Source: Hyaloperonospora brassicae
Lineage: Eukaryota > Oomycota > Peronosporomycetes > Peronosporales > Peronosporaceae
DNA: 64,000 nt
Reading direction: 5' to 3'
NCBI GenBank assembly: GCA_947650285.1
Contig: CANTFL010000363.1
Location: forward strand, 372,001-436,000
Under the pieces are notes generated by a model. That model saw only the letters and a program-made list of their open reading frames with translations, made no database searches and was not told the DNA's origin. A program made the translations under genes and the position numbers. This document shows positions 10,649 to 21,956 of the stretch, one piece after another (the first letter of the stretch is position 1; the number at the start of each line of letters is the position of its first letter).

Positions 10649-12660
10649 TTGGATCAAGGTAAGCCTTCTTTCGTTCCTGACGCCAATACGCCCTTCTTCG
10701 GGTCGTACTTGCTTCCTCCCAGCACTCGGGTGACAAGTACTGCAAGTGTCGATCGTCCAATGATGTCCGGCATGGTGACCGCCCTGCACGATCGCTTAAA
10801 AGACTCTGAAGCAAATAGCAAGTTGCAACGGCTCCCTCGATACAGATTTAAGAGAAGGGAACCACCGCGGATGTCAACTGAAGTAGGAATTAAACACCTA
10901 GCGCGGCGTCTGGACCAGTTTCGCGGGTATGTCAAGCAGCGTTTCAACCGTCTATTTGTCGCCTTCCCGAACGCCTTCAAGCGAAGCATAGAATGCGCAG
11001 AGGTCCTTGGTAAGCACAAGGTTCGGTAGGATATAATTCACGACTTAAACGAGGAGACCAAGCGCTTGAAACCATCATTGTCCAAAGATACCGCCGCTGA
11101 CCCAGATAAGGTTCGTCGTTACATGGCAACTTTTCGATATTCCCTGTATAAAGATTTCAGCAAGAAATCGCCTCTCTTCGTCCGAAGTTAAAATCCGGGA
11201 TTTTGCAGCTTGATTCAATCTAGAATCTACGGGACGCCGACTCTAAAAATGTAAGGCTTAAACTTTTAGCGGCTAGCAGAATTTCGTAAATCTCGAGACA
11301 CAAATTGGGCCGGGTTCCGCTCAATGCAATCAATATAGCGCAAAGATTGCCGATCGAGACCGCGATTAAGGTCAGCTACGATTAGTCATTGCGGATAAAC
11401 ACTTTAACATTTTGGTATTTAACGTTTGATCCAAGACCGGGAGACCGGTCACGATCTCGATGTCGCAGATCGCAACAAGATTTGTGCTCATTTAGCCCTG
11501 CTAGATTTTCGAGTTTGTCATAATGTGACTATACTTCAAGCGTCGTCGGACAGGAAACGTCCCCGGAATACCAGCAGTCCTGGTCTCCCATGTAAGCGTT
11601 CCCGAGCCACAGGCGCCTCATTTCCCCCGAATACCTCTTCTACGCTGACCCCAGCGAGGATTCCTACGCAGATGATCCACTCGAAAACGTATTCCGACTC
11701 CTACCGATCCGCTCCGGTCATGCGATTGACCGATTTGACGCCGATATTAAATTGAAGCCGCAGGTAAATATCTCGCAATTGCACAAGGAAGCGCCGCGGA
11801 CAATGTCGAAAAACTCCACTCTTCCTCCGCGATCAAATCCGCCCATCCGATCAGCTCTTCCCACTCGATTAGCCAAGTCCGTACCAGGGAATGAACTCGA
11901 CCGATTGGTCGAGGTAGTGATAATCGCCGAGCCTCCCCGTTCCACTGCAACCGCACTAACGGTAGATCAAGCGCGATCTGCTTCTCCAAAATGATCGGCC
12001 GAGCCAGTGCAGTTGACCAAGTTTAGGCGTCCGGAAAAGTCGATACAATCGAGCAAACCGTCTCAGTCAGTTTCTTTCAGGCCTTCATCTGGGGTACCCT
12101 AAAATGCCCTGCTAATCACCCGGTTCCCTCCACGAAGACGTTACAGGATTGGCGGATAGTCAGGCAGATCCGGGTAATTAATTTTCTTTGTCCTCGACAA
12201 GAGGTAAATAATCAGTTCTCCGAAGGATGCTACTCCCGCATCGCTTTAAGGATCACGATCTGCTTCCCGACGACGCTCCCCAACCGCTGCTATGCCCATC
12301 GGCCTCAACCCATTTTCATCCACGGTCGTCATTAAAAAATACAGCTCCAGCTCGCTATCTTCTACTCCAGCTCCTTCGACGACTCCTAATTAATTATAAG
12401 TGAACAAGCTCGATCGCCTAGGAGAGCTGTCGAGCGACTTGTCTGGCAGCCTAAGCATGTCCAGTGCAGATCGCGAGGATGTGATCTATCTATTGGCTTC
12501 TAGCTAATATGGCGCGTTGTCAGCCTATCGGGTACCGCGCGATCAGTTAATTCTTGGGGACAGCTTTAGCGTTCCCCGGTTTTTAAAAGTGGATCTCTGT
12601 TCATCGCGTCGAGTCAGCTATACTAGCGTCGCTGAGCTGGAAGTAACTTTTATGTTAAAG
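10649..12660 (+). pseudogene. Coiled-coil ORF remnant on the opposite strand to the adjacent integrase
   Basis: A broken plus-strand protein trace. The best piece is at 10760-11029, with a first ATG at 10760. It has a QFRGYVKQRFNRLF segment, then a Glu/Lys-rich stretch, then a Ser/Pro/Thr/Arg-rich region (11426-11994), and at about 12405-12660 a block containing REDVIYLLAS. Several stops and frameshifts interrupt it. The 62071-63260 region carries the same protein (VKQRFDRLF-type segment, coiled coil, Pro/Arg-rich tail), again right after a GATCGC segment and a minus-sense LTR. It could be an extra antisense ORF of the LTR element, or the gag of an element lying in the other direction. I cannot name it. 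Confidence 0.55.
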
Positions 12661-13719
12661 CATTTTTATAAGCCGAAATCTTAATAAGTTCCTCGCTTAC
12701 AAGGTTTTGAAGTCGTCTGCACTCCGGGCTAATCGCTGGGCTCCTCCGATGGTTCATTCGGCGCAAATCACTTCACTATGCAGCCAGAGACCGTGGATAA
12801 TTTTCGATCGACTGATCGAGCCAATCACTTTTAAAGTTACCGCGTGGTTTAAGTATTTAGTGGGCACGTATCTCGCATTTGAAGATCGTCAACGACAGGC
12901 ATTGTAGAAGAAAATAATTTAAATCTTAATCCTAGTCGGCAGAGCCAGGAGCATCCGGGTTTGGCCATATTTCGCCAGCGCGTCGGCAATGCCAATCGAG
13001 ATCTGGGCTGCGATGGATAATAGACCTCCACTTTAGGATTAAAGGAATGATCAACGGGCATTACGACTTGGACACTCTGTTGGACTCCTTCTTTTGCATG
13101 TCTCTGTACCGGCAGAAAAAAGGTTGTGGTATTATAATTTGGAATGCAAATCGACTAAGGTCCTGAACTTGACCACTACCTTGTATCTGAATGATTTTGC
13201 CGATCCTTGGCGTCACTACTATCGGTCCGCGATCGCAGAAGATCGTGGATCCTCGATCACCCGCATCTTCGGTAAATGAATTCTTCTTGACTGCCCCAGA
13301 GCTGCCATTTTCTTTGTTTAGTAACATTCACCTCTTTCTTTTAACCTCCATTTATCGTGGTGAATTTGCCCTCATTCTTTATTTTTATATTTGCACCGTC
13401 GATTAGATCACTCACAGTTTCAGATCCCTCGCGATCAAAGTTCCATAGGTCTGATCACCGGCAAAACAATTCATCGTCCGACTTAGCCACGATCCGATCA
13501 CTCACGAGTCCCATTCGCTCGCGATCCAAGTTCCACAGATTTTGATCATAGCCAATCAAACAATCTATTGACTTTGACCCACGCAATCGGGTCTGTATAC
13601 CTTTAATCGTTAAACTCACCTAATATACAGCCTTTCAACCTTCTCGTACAACTTCCTTGTACCTGATCATTCCATCCTCCTATGCAAACGCTTTGCATTT
13701 CACCTCAATTTAATTGCCT
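12661..13719. other. Unassigned stretch between coiled-coil ORF and integrase
   Basis: No family recognised. It contains GATC-rich words (about 13400-13560) like those near the LTRs and is probably internal sequence of the same element. Confidence 0.45.
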
Positions 13720-15170
13720 ATCGATTTATTTTCCGGATATTCCTCTTCGTGCGACTGCATCATCTTAAATCGATTCTTCTTCACGCGATCGCGGTCTAAT
13801 TTTGTATCAACTATCCACAGTTTAAGTCTGCTTCGTCCACCCACGACGGATCACCATGTCATTTGTAAGAGACTATGAACTGTCTACGCAACCTACCACA
13901 ACTAGTCCGTCATCCTGATCGCACCAACGTTATTCTCTTCACTTCAAATTCGTCTTCTGATAGCTCGCACACCCGACAGTACTCTGGTAATAGAGCTTCG
14001 TGAAATCCACTCTTCCGATTCGTTTACGATCGGTCGCTCAATCGGTCGGTCTGGAAACAATCGAACATGTTTGAGCTTCGACACATGCACCTGTTGGCTA
14101 CTTGGTTGGGTGTACCTGCCATTTATAACCTCTCATCGCGATCTCTGCACTTGTCTATGACTTCAAATGGTTCGTGCCATATATGCGCCAGTTTGTGAGC
14201 GTACCCCTCCTTTACTCGATCTAGAAATAGCCAGACCTGCGATCCACTGCTAATATCTAGCAGGTCGAGATCCTGATTGTGCTGATCGGCGCGATATTGG
14301 ATTGCGTTCGTCAAACGACTGTTCACCGCCGTTCCCGGTCGTTGATAACGGCGTTGTATGCCAAACCGCCATCGTTGGGATCTCGGTTTCTCGATACGGT
14401 ACTTTTTAAATGTATCATGGCTTCCAACGTTGATCGGGGGTTCCAATCGTGGATCAAAACACGAAGTGTCCCAGCGAACCGATCGCATACGGTGTTAAAA
14501 GCGTATGTCAATCGTTCGGCATATCTATTCCAATCTCTCTGATTCTACTCCGACACCTACATCTTGATCGCTCTGGTCAACGTATGCACCATGCGCTCCG
14601 CTGTGCCATTTGCTTGTGGTCGATAAGCCATAATATCTCGTTGTTTCTGGCCCACGATCCGATTAAACGCACAAAATAAATCATACATAAATTCTGACTA
14701 TCAATCGTGACGGATTGCTCCACTTGCGCCCAATTTTCAGAACACATATTGTTTATAATCCTCATCGATTATTTGCGCGGTCCGAGACGCACTCGCCTTC
14801 GCACCCATAATTAAGAGAACAGGTCGACCCAGATTAATCGATCAATTTTCCCTATAAACGATTGCGACAAAGCAGGAATATGATTAATCGCCAGAATGTG
14901 AAGAGGGTAAGTTGCTGGAATGCTACCCGGTAAGCCACTTCGATAACAGTAGCCTCCTTTACCTTCTTTACAATCCACACACTCTCCCACATACTGTTGA
15001 ACACTTCGATACAAACCTCACCAGTGGAACTATGCTCTGATCCGCCGACAAGCTTAACCTTACATGGGTGGCATCTCTCCAAGCTATAATGATAGAGGTG
15101 TAAAAACTTATCTGGAATTACTCCGGGATCACCACCCGAGCCAGCTCTGCGCGAACTTCAGGCTTTGTGG
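13720..15170 (-). pseudogene. Gypsy integrase with C-terminal chromodomain, degraded
   Basis: Reading down the minus strand: zinc-binding domain around 15000-15160 (YRSVQQYVGECVDC), catalytic-core pieces (LIWVDLFS near 14815, then MAYRPQANGTAERMVHTLTRA near 14580-14650), a C-terminal domain at 14123-14488 (SGSQVWLFLDRVKEGYAHKL, WHEPFEVIDKC), and chromodomain-like DPSWVDEADLNCG near 13810-13850. The frame appears to end near 13740 (RFKMMQSHEEEYP). Many stops and shifts make it inactive. The enzyme would join element DNA into the genome, and a chromodomain usually steers insertion to marked chromatin. Reverse transcriptase is not visible upstream. The likely 3' LTR is at 9288-9881. Confidence 0.8.
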
Positions 15171-16398
15171 CTGATATGGACAAAAAAGTGACAACCCATC
15201 CAAGTCTATCTCATAGTCCGGCGCGATCAATGCATATAAGTTTGCATCCGCTGATGTATTCGTGGATACGTCCCCAGTCAGATAGATTAACTAAGTAGAT
15301 ATCAAACTCTCTATATATTGCTTTCGACATCAAATACGATTATGTACAAGACGATACGGTCCTGTCGCATTAAAATTTCACTTTAAGTTTTATACGGATT
15401 ATTAATGACATCAAACCAATTCGGCCACGAGGTCGCCATTCCAACCTTTATTACTCGCTTAGATATTGCTCAAAACAATCGCAATCCTTCGAAATGGTCA
15501 CCATGTACCAAATGACTAAGAGACGGTTCGAGTTCAATTCGGGTACGCAAGCGACCCACCATATCCGGCGTTGTTAGTCACTTTACGACGCTGTGAAAAT
15601 AAACCGCTCCTGCGGGATTCTCGTCCCTGCGCGGGTATAGATTCGCGTACCTCACACTCCTGCTTCCAGTACTTTACCAATCATCCACCCGGGTCGTTTA
15701 ACTATGTACCAAATGAATATATCCGTATTTGTTCGTTTAATTAAACGCAAATACTGGACAAGATTTTTCAGTTCAAATCCAAAAGATTGTATTTTTGTTA
15801 GTATTGATTTTACTATGTTATAAGTATAATTTCCTTAGTTTATTAGCAATATAAATTGTACTATATTGAAATGGAGATAGAGATATGTACTAAAAACAGC
15901 CAATAAATACATATAGGAAGGGATAAGCCGTATTAAGGCGATGTTTGTTATTTCAAGTTTGTTCTACCAATCAAATTAGAAATGAGGGTAGGCGAGTGAA
16001 GTATGATACTTTTAGAGTTCTTCATTTCCGTCACGGCTCTTCCGACCACATATAATGGTGAGCTAGATTCCGTGTATTCTTTATATTTCTTGAATGATGT
16101 GCTGTGGAGCAAGCTTGTTGGAATTATAACCAAACGTTACAGCCGAATGCCACATATTCTGGATGCAAAATGGAGAGTGTCATTATTTTTTATTTAAAAG
16201 AAGCGATGAATGTCCATGGCCGAGTAAATATAAATATGATACGAATAGCAGTAGTTCAAGGTTACCATCATAGCCATATATGACACTCGTGTTACATTTT
16301 TGGCTCGTCGTCTTTTAAATTTCTCTTTCTATACTACTCCTTGACGACATTATATCGACTGCATACTTGATCCTTGTTCTACTATCGTCGCATTTTAT
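15171..16398. other. Heavily degraded stretch upstream of the integrase
   Basis: 15171-15700 on the minus strand has scraps that could be the pol region before integrase (for example ELARVVIPE near 15120-15160, and a VRTRIELEPSLSHLVHGDHF-like trace near 15540), but too broken to assign. 15700-16398 is AT-rich with nothing recognisable. Confidence 0.4.
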
Positions 16399-16562
16399 TA
16401 GTATAATATATTATCGATGACTTGGCGAAATTTATTATCGATCGGTGCAGCCAAAGGCTTTGCAAATACATCTGCATGCATATTTTTAGTATGTCGATAT
16501 ACGAATTAAATTATTCGACGCTTAGTGAAATCACGGGCAAAGTTAATGCGCACATCAATATG
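16399..16562 (-). pseudogene. Copia RNase H C-terminal scrap
   Basis: The minus-strand translation gives HIDVRINFARDFTKRR and, in the same frame after one stop, VYRHTKNMHADVFAKPL. These are the hallmark C-terminal motifs of Ty1/Copia polyproteins (KHIDVRYHFVRD and ADVFTKPL in the family). Upstream, toward 16700, only faint traces remain (NLFFIP for the NPVFHxRTKH step). It is a decayed fragment with no enzyme left. A Copia 3' LTR would be expected below 16399, but I could not define one. Confidence 0.7.
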
Positions 16563-17719
16563 CTGGTATGAAAAATAAATTACTCTTCATATGAATATAA
16601 AATAAGTTAAGCAGGAACTAAAACAATTACGGGCTTGCAAGAATGCTAGAGGCCTGCAAATTTGCACGAACTCTTTTAATATGTGGACTTTTTTTTAAAT
16701 CCCTAGTGCATTTAAGGTATCCATGAGCAAGTCATACAAAGCTTGTCATTCGACTAATATGTGAGTATACTGGACAATTTGCCAGCTCCATGATTTTAAT
16801 AGGGTCGAATATATGCGCTTGAGTAATCGCTATCACGGTCGTTGCGTCAGTGGGAAATTAGTGTGTCTAACTGCTGAGAGTTTTGACAATCGATGGGATG
16901 CGATGTAAAAATTATAATTATTATCAGCTCTGCTCATATCATAACATCCATTTAATACAAATTGTACGTTTGTTTAAAAACATGCTAAAAATGTTTAAGA
17001 CTAGTTTTACGCTATCTCAAGTTAATAATCGCTATACGCAACTGTTTTACCTAATTGAATGTGAACCATACATTATATATAGTCGACGGCTATTTATAAA
17101 GCTTGTCGAAAGGATTTAGAATGTATGATGTAAGACAATATCGGTAGCAATACTCGCTTTAGACGGAGATCAAGCCTGGTCAAGGTTGATCGCAAAGAAC
17201 AGATTACGTAGTTCGTGCTAACCTGGTTGGATTCATCGATATAGCATTTGGATCACAAAATAGAAAAAAGTAATAGATAGAAAATATAATAAGTGCCGTG
17301 TCTTGGAGAAGCGTCATTGGTAAATAGGCCGATTTCAATCGATCCATTAGGTAGCTCGTTAACTAGAAGCGTGTACGAATTCTCTGGCCATGGATGGTGT
17401 GTTGCGTTACACGATTGGAGTTTGGATCGATGATTGTGAATTTAGCAGCCAATTCGTCAAGCAATCAGACATAAACTAATAATGCTATTTGCGCTAAGAG
17501 ACTTGTTATCAACCTGATGTCACGCGAATATTAAATTGAATTGGGCCAATAATGGTTACTTAATGATTGTTGGATATTACGTTTGCAGAAGCCGAATGGG
17601 TTCACATTGTAAAATCGAAATATTTAATTCGTTCAACTACGAATTAAGGATATGACAATCAAATCTCAATATTGTTATCACATTTTGTAATCTTTTATTC
17701 AAAGTAACGAGATTAATTA
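16563..17719. other. Unassigned AT-rich sequence before the MULE
   Basis: Probably holds more of the decayed Copia element, but nothing I can align by eye. The right end includes the TTAATTA target duplication (17713-17719) of the MULE. Confidence 0.4.
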
Positions 17720-17765
17720 GGGAGCCGCTATTCACCACTCACTTTCCGCTAATCAGCACTCACCC
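17720..17765 (+). repeat. MULE left terminal inverted repeat
   Basis: Pairs with 21904-21947 over most of its length, with a short length difference in the middle. CACTCAC words repeat inside it. Confidence 0.85.
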
Positions 17766-17785
17766 TAAATTAAAATACATTGTGA

Positions 17786-19990
17786 TTGGCCAATTTATTA
17801 AGAATTAAAAACAGTAATACCGCGCTTACTCAGTACCAACGATTCGTTTTTAGCTGCACAGCCATCGACATTCAAAACACCGCTCACGTCGCCGGCATGG
17901 ATCGTTTTAGTGAACATTTCAACACCAGCTATGATAGTCTTGAAAATGCGCGGGCTGCTCTTAACTCACTTTTTGCTGATGAAGGCTATATATTGACTGT
18001 TCTGCACACTAGGCAAGTCGAAAGAAAGAAAGAAGGCCACATCAAAGCTGTTACTTTGCAGTGTTCATACGCACCAAAAGTGACAGCAGCTGCCGCATTT
18101 GACAAACGCAAGCGTGTTAGGTCCCGACGTGAGACAAGCTGTATGTTCAAATGTTCTGTTCCCCGAGTTGAACAAGAAAATTACTGGGAAGTTCAAGTTG
18201 GCACCCACGATAACAATCACGGACCCTTTACCGACCAATCTGTTCATCCTCAAGGACGCGCGCTATATAAAGAGCAACGCAAAGAAGTGATTCAAGCTGC
18301 AGTTAATCACCAGAATCCTGCCCGAATAGAGGCTGCCATGCGCCGCCGTGGACAATTAATTACCCTCCCCTCCTCCCGAGATGTATAACATATCAAGCAA
18401 GTAGAGAGGGTCGCATCCTAGCTGGTCGTTCACCGCTTGTTGCTCTACTCGATGGCCTTGGAGAAAGCCCTGATGCGCCATATTTTGCTCAATTTGGTCC
18501 TCAACGAAAATTGACGCACCTATTTATCACATCCCCTTCCGCTTAAGGAATTCGCCGCCGATTTAGCGTAGGGTAAATTCGGTTTATCGATTCAACGTAC
18601 AAAACCAACCGTTTTGGATTGCCTTTGATATATGTTGCAGGTGTCACGGCCACACATTCAACATATACCTTTGCGTTCTGTTTCATGGCTGGGGAACGTG
18701 CGGAAGATTACCTTTGAGCGTTACGGCACATAAAACGTATTTTTTGTGAGTTGTTGGTGGTACCAAAGACGATTGTCACTAATCGTGAACTGGCCTTGAT
18801 AAAGCGTTGGCCACTGTATTTGTTGACGATGATAACGTCAAATTTCTTTTTTGCCAGTAGAACATCAGTATCATATATTTCCCCGACAACGAAAGACCTT
18901 TGCAAGCTTTGCCGCCTTTAAAGTTCTATAAGAGAACTGCAATAGCTTGGGTCGAACGAAAACGATAGGTGAATGCAATCGACAATTGACTAGGATAAAA
19001 AATATTTCCTAGCCACGTCATGGTTTATTTGGAAAGAGACTTATCTGAAGTACAAGGAACGATTCGTAGCAGCGTTTATATGTGATACGCTGCATTTTAG
19101 TCATACTACAACTTTTGCGCGTTGAAAGCGCGCAAACAGCACTCATATTATGGATAATTGTGTCTACTGAGGATTTGTTGACGGTGGAAAGGGCTTGCCA
19201 GCTTGCTTGTAATCATCAGATCGCGAATAATAGACTGCAAATAGGTCGAGAAAGGGCGTCAACAAGTCTCGGGCACGGATTGGTCTTTTCTGCTCTAACC
19301 GGCAAGGTCTCTGCTACACCCTTGAAGTTTGCGTTTGAAAAGTATAAACTGCGACTTGGTAAAGCTATGGACAACAACCATAACAATAATGTGGAATGTC
19401 ACGGTATGATAACTTCAGACCTTGGGTGCCGTGTAGGCACAAGTTTCGTCATGAAGCAGCGGAAGCAGCAGCAGCAATATTATAAAGACCGCCAAGGGTT
19501 CTTTGCCTCGAAGATTTTAATTCACACTGGTGCTTGGTACAGCCCCCTCGACAAGAAGGAAAGACTAAAGCGCCCACCTCATTTGTTAAAAAATTAGTCT
19601 CATTCGAGAAGAATTTGAAGAGGGATCTTCGTACAGGCAGCGAGTTTTACATGACCATCTTGATGTGCAACCTGCTGGAGAGGGCTTCAATCCATTTATC
19701 CAGCATGGCCGCAGGCGTCTTATTTGTGCTCTCGGTTATCAATAGTTTGGACATCAATCGGTCAGATCTACTTAGCGCCATCCATCGCAGTTTGAACATG
19801 TGAAGAATTCTTCGCGGCCGGTGGGTCGATGCGGCAGCTGCGGAGTTTATGGACACAACAGAAGAAGGTGTCAACAACCTCTACCAATATCCGCGGGGAT
19901 TGCATTGTTACCACCAAAAGATCTAGGTGCTGAGGACGACTGGAAACCATTTAGATGTTCACCAAACGTATATGAGTAGTACCTAAACAT
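17786..19990 (+). pseudogene. FAR1/MULE-type transposase, broken
   Basis: The first open block, 17786-18388, opens with TTG. The first ATG in frame is at 17897. It has a FAR1/WRKY-GCM1-like zinc-binding domain (TSCMFKCSVPR ... YWEVQVGTHDNNHGP) and the following SVHPQGRALYKEQ segment. After a stop at 18388, pieces continue in other frames: KQVERVA, a TYKTNRFGLP-like core trace near 18600-18650, VVPKTIVTNRELALIKALATVFDD-like traces near 18750-18850, then STEDLLTVERACQLACNHQ and LQIGRERASTSLGHGLVFS in 19082-19597. The tail (TKAPTSFVKK) extends to about 19990. The enzyme would cut at the terminal repeats and move the element. Multiple stops and shifts make it non-functional. Confidence 0.85.
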
Positions 19991-20205
19991 GGTAGCACCT
20001 TTATAAAGTCGATGCTTAGACAGAAAAAGATTAAAGTAGTATATTTTATGACTACGTACGACTGTGTTTGACGCTTGTTTTGCTGGATGGAAATGTGACG
20101 TCTAAAAGTGTCAACGAGCTCGAGTTAAGTGAAGGCCTCGACTTCAAGCTTTTCCAAAGTCGTTGAGGTGGTCAGACAATTAACATTTTCAACGCATAAT
20201 ATCTA

Positions 20206-20874
20206 TTGAACAACAACTTAACAGCCCTTCGCATTCTAGCTTGTACGATAACAATTATTGTAATGCAACAACGACATTTGGCCTCACCGAAGTGCTTTCA
20301 TAAAGGATTGCATTGCTCAGTCACTCACGTATGTAGTTTTGTTACCATATGTGTGGTATTCTTATCATGTAGTGACTGGTCCGTCAACGACGTTGCGGAC
20401 TGCAAAGCTTCCGAAGTATATCAGGATGTAGACGGCAAGATTTTAGTGTGCTATCAAGCAGGAGAAAGTGAAGAAGCGAACATATCTATTAGTAAGCACG
20501 TCAGTTGACCTTACTCCGTGAATATGATGCAAGCGCATAAGAGTTCGTGACTGCAGAGTTTAAATAACAACGTCACTTAGATTTTTGTGCTTAATTATAC
20601 GGGAGTCAAATCAGCTGTTTCAGCATACGTATTCAAAGGTGTAATTGCAATATATATATCAATGCTTGCGGGTCTTGCCGCGCGGAATTGCAGGAAGCGT
20701 TTGTCACTGCAACTCTTTTTGAAGCGGGTGACAAACTTTAGACTGGACGTGAGCGTAGAGAAGTCAGACGAGAAAAAGCAAAATGCTTTACAAAAGGCGT
20801 ACGACGATCACGATAACATCGTGGCAAAGGCGTCTTTTGCAGAGTTAATATATTCCGACGCACCAGCTCATTGA
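20206..20874 (+). pseudogene. Unrecognised ORFs inside the MULE, plus strand
   Basis: Two open blocks (20206-20508 and 20587-20874) in the space between the transposase and the right end. The second ends in a Lys/Glu-rich segment (EKSDEKKQNALQKAYDDHDN). Neither matches a family I know. They may be transposase tail, a second element gene or captured host sequence. Confidence 0.35.
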
Positions 20875-21194
20875 CTTTCCGCATTATGTTAAAACGCGTC
20901 ATTCACTTCCAGTGCAATGTATTGTCGGCATGGCGACACAATTGCCCCCTGTACAACGTTTGATGGAGATGTCGAGGAATCTTTGGTACTCTACACAAGA
21001 AACGCTCCTTAAAAATCCCTAGTCAAACACATCCAATGTTGTTTATATACATCCAACCGAGAAAACAACAACAAAGCAGCAACAAGTTATTTTGAAATTG
21101 GTACGTAGCTAAAAGACTAGTTCGTTAATGCTCACCACAATCGATCGCGAATAGTTTGACTTCTTGATCCCGTAAAACGGCTGATTCGTCACAA

Positions 21195-21840
21195 AGCCTA
21201 GGATCCAATTCCGACTTGCCAAGAGTCGTTCGTCGCAGACATTCGCTTCACCACCCGAGGATATCCAGTATCTATACCGCCGCTCGTCGCCACAAACACG
21301 CTGTAAAAATTAGTCACGTATAGGTACATGCTGTCTCCACTGCTCGTAAGGATGTTGTCTGTTATCGTATTATACGCACCAAAGACTTCGTCGCCGAACT
21401 CGATATTGTACCCTTTAATGTACTCATCATTGGCGCTGAATCCATCGATCTCGAAGCTCATAAGGCCATGGACGATTGCATTGATAAGATAAATCCGGAG
21501 CTCGTCTGGCATCGAGTTCAGACACAGACGCTCACACTTTTGGCGGAACATCACGGTGGCGTTAATTTCTGTCTACCTATAGAGGATGATCGACTTGACG
21601 ATACCGGACTCGGAGATTTGTCGTTGAATCTCACATAGAGATCGTAAAGCACATGCTTCTCGTCTTTCGGGAACACTGGTTTTAATGTGATGGTGTAGGA
21701 GGCGGAGACAGAGATACCATCTGACTAAACGTAGATGGAAAGCTCTGGCCATGACTTGACCGGATGAGCTTGAAGAGCACGTGCACCTTTACAACGAGGA
21801 TATAGTTTCGTGTAAAATGTGCGTTTTATCTAAATTCTTA
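21195..21840 (-). pseudogene. Minus-strand passenger ORF in the MULE
   Basis: Open frame 21198-21554 (118 codons; ends WQVGIGS) continues upstream after a frame change with a clean protein-like stretch around 21600-21720 (SYTITLKPVFPKDEKHVLYD). It converges on the transposase from the right terminal repeat, a layout seen in two-gene Mutator elements and in elements that capture host genes. No family recognised. Confidence 0.45.
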
Positions 21841-21903
21841 TTATCAATTTACATTAAGCCCTTCACAGCACGAGATAAAGTATGCAGATCCTTGATTAAA
21901 TGT

Positions 21904-21947
21904 GTGTGAGTGGTGATTAGTTTGACGTGAGTGGTGAATAGCGGGTC
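21904..21947 (-). repeat. MULE right terminal inverted repeat
   Basis: Reverse complement of the left end at 17720-17765, followed directly by the right copy of the TTAATTA target duplication. Confidence 0.85.
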
Positions 21948-21956
21948 CCGTTAATT

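Larger units (their letters stand above)
17720..21947 (+). mobile_element. Mutator-like (MULE) transposon with terminal inverted repeats
   Basis: Left end 17720-17765 reads GGGAGCCGCTATTCACCACT and onward. The reverse complement of 21904-21947 reads GGGACCCGCTATTCACCACT and onward, and both continue into CTAATCA-CACTCAC. Outside them lie TTAATTA (17713-17719) and TTAATTA (21949-21955), the core of an imperfect 9-bp target duplication, as expected for MULEs. The 4.2-kb body holds a FAR1-type transposase remnant on the plus strand, unrecognised plus-strand frames at 20206-20874 and a minus-strand frame at 21195-21840. Confidence 0.85.
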
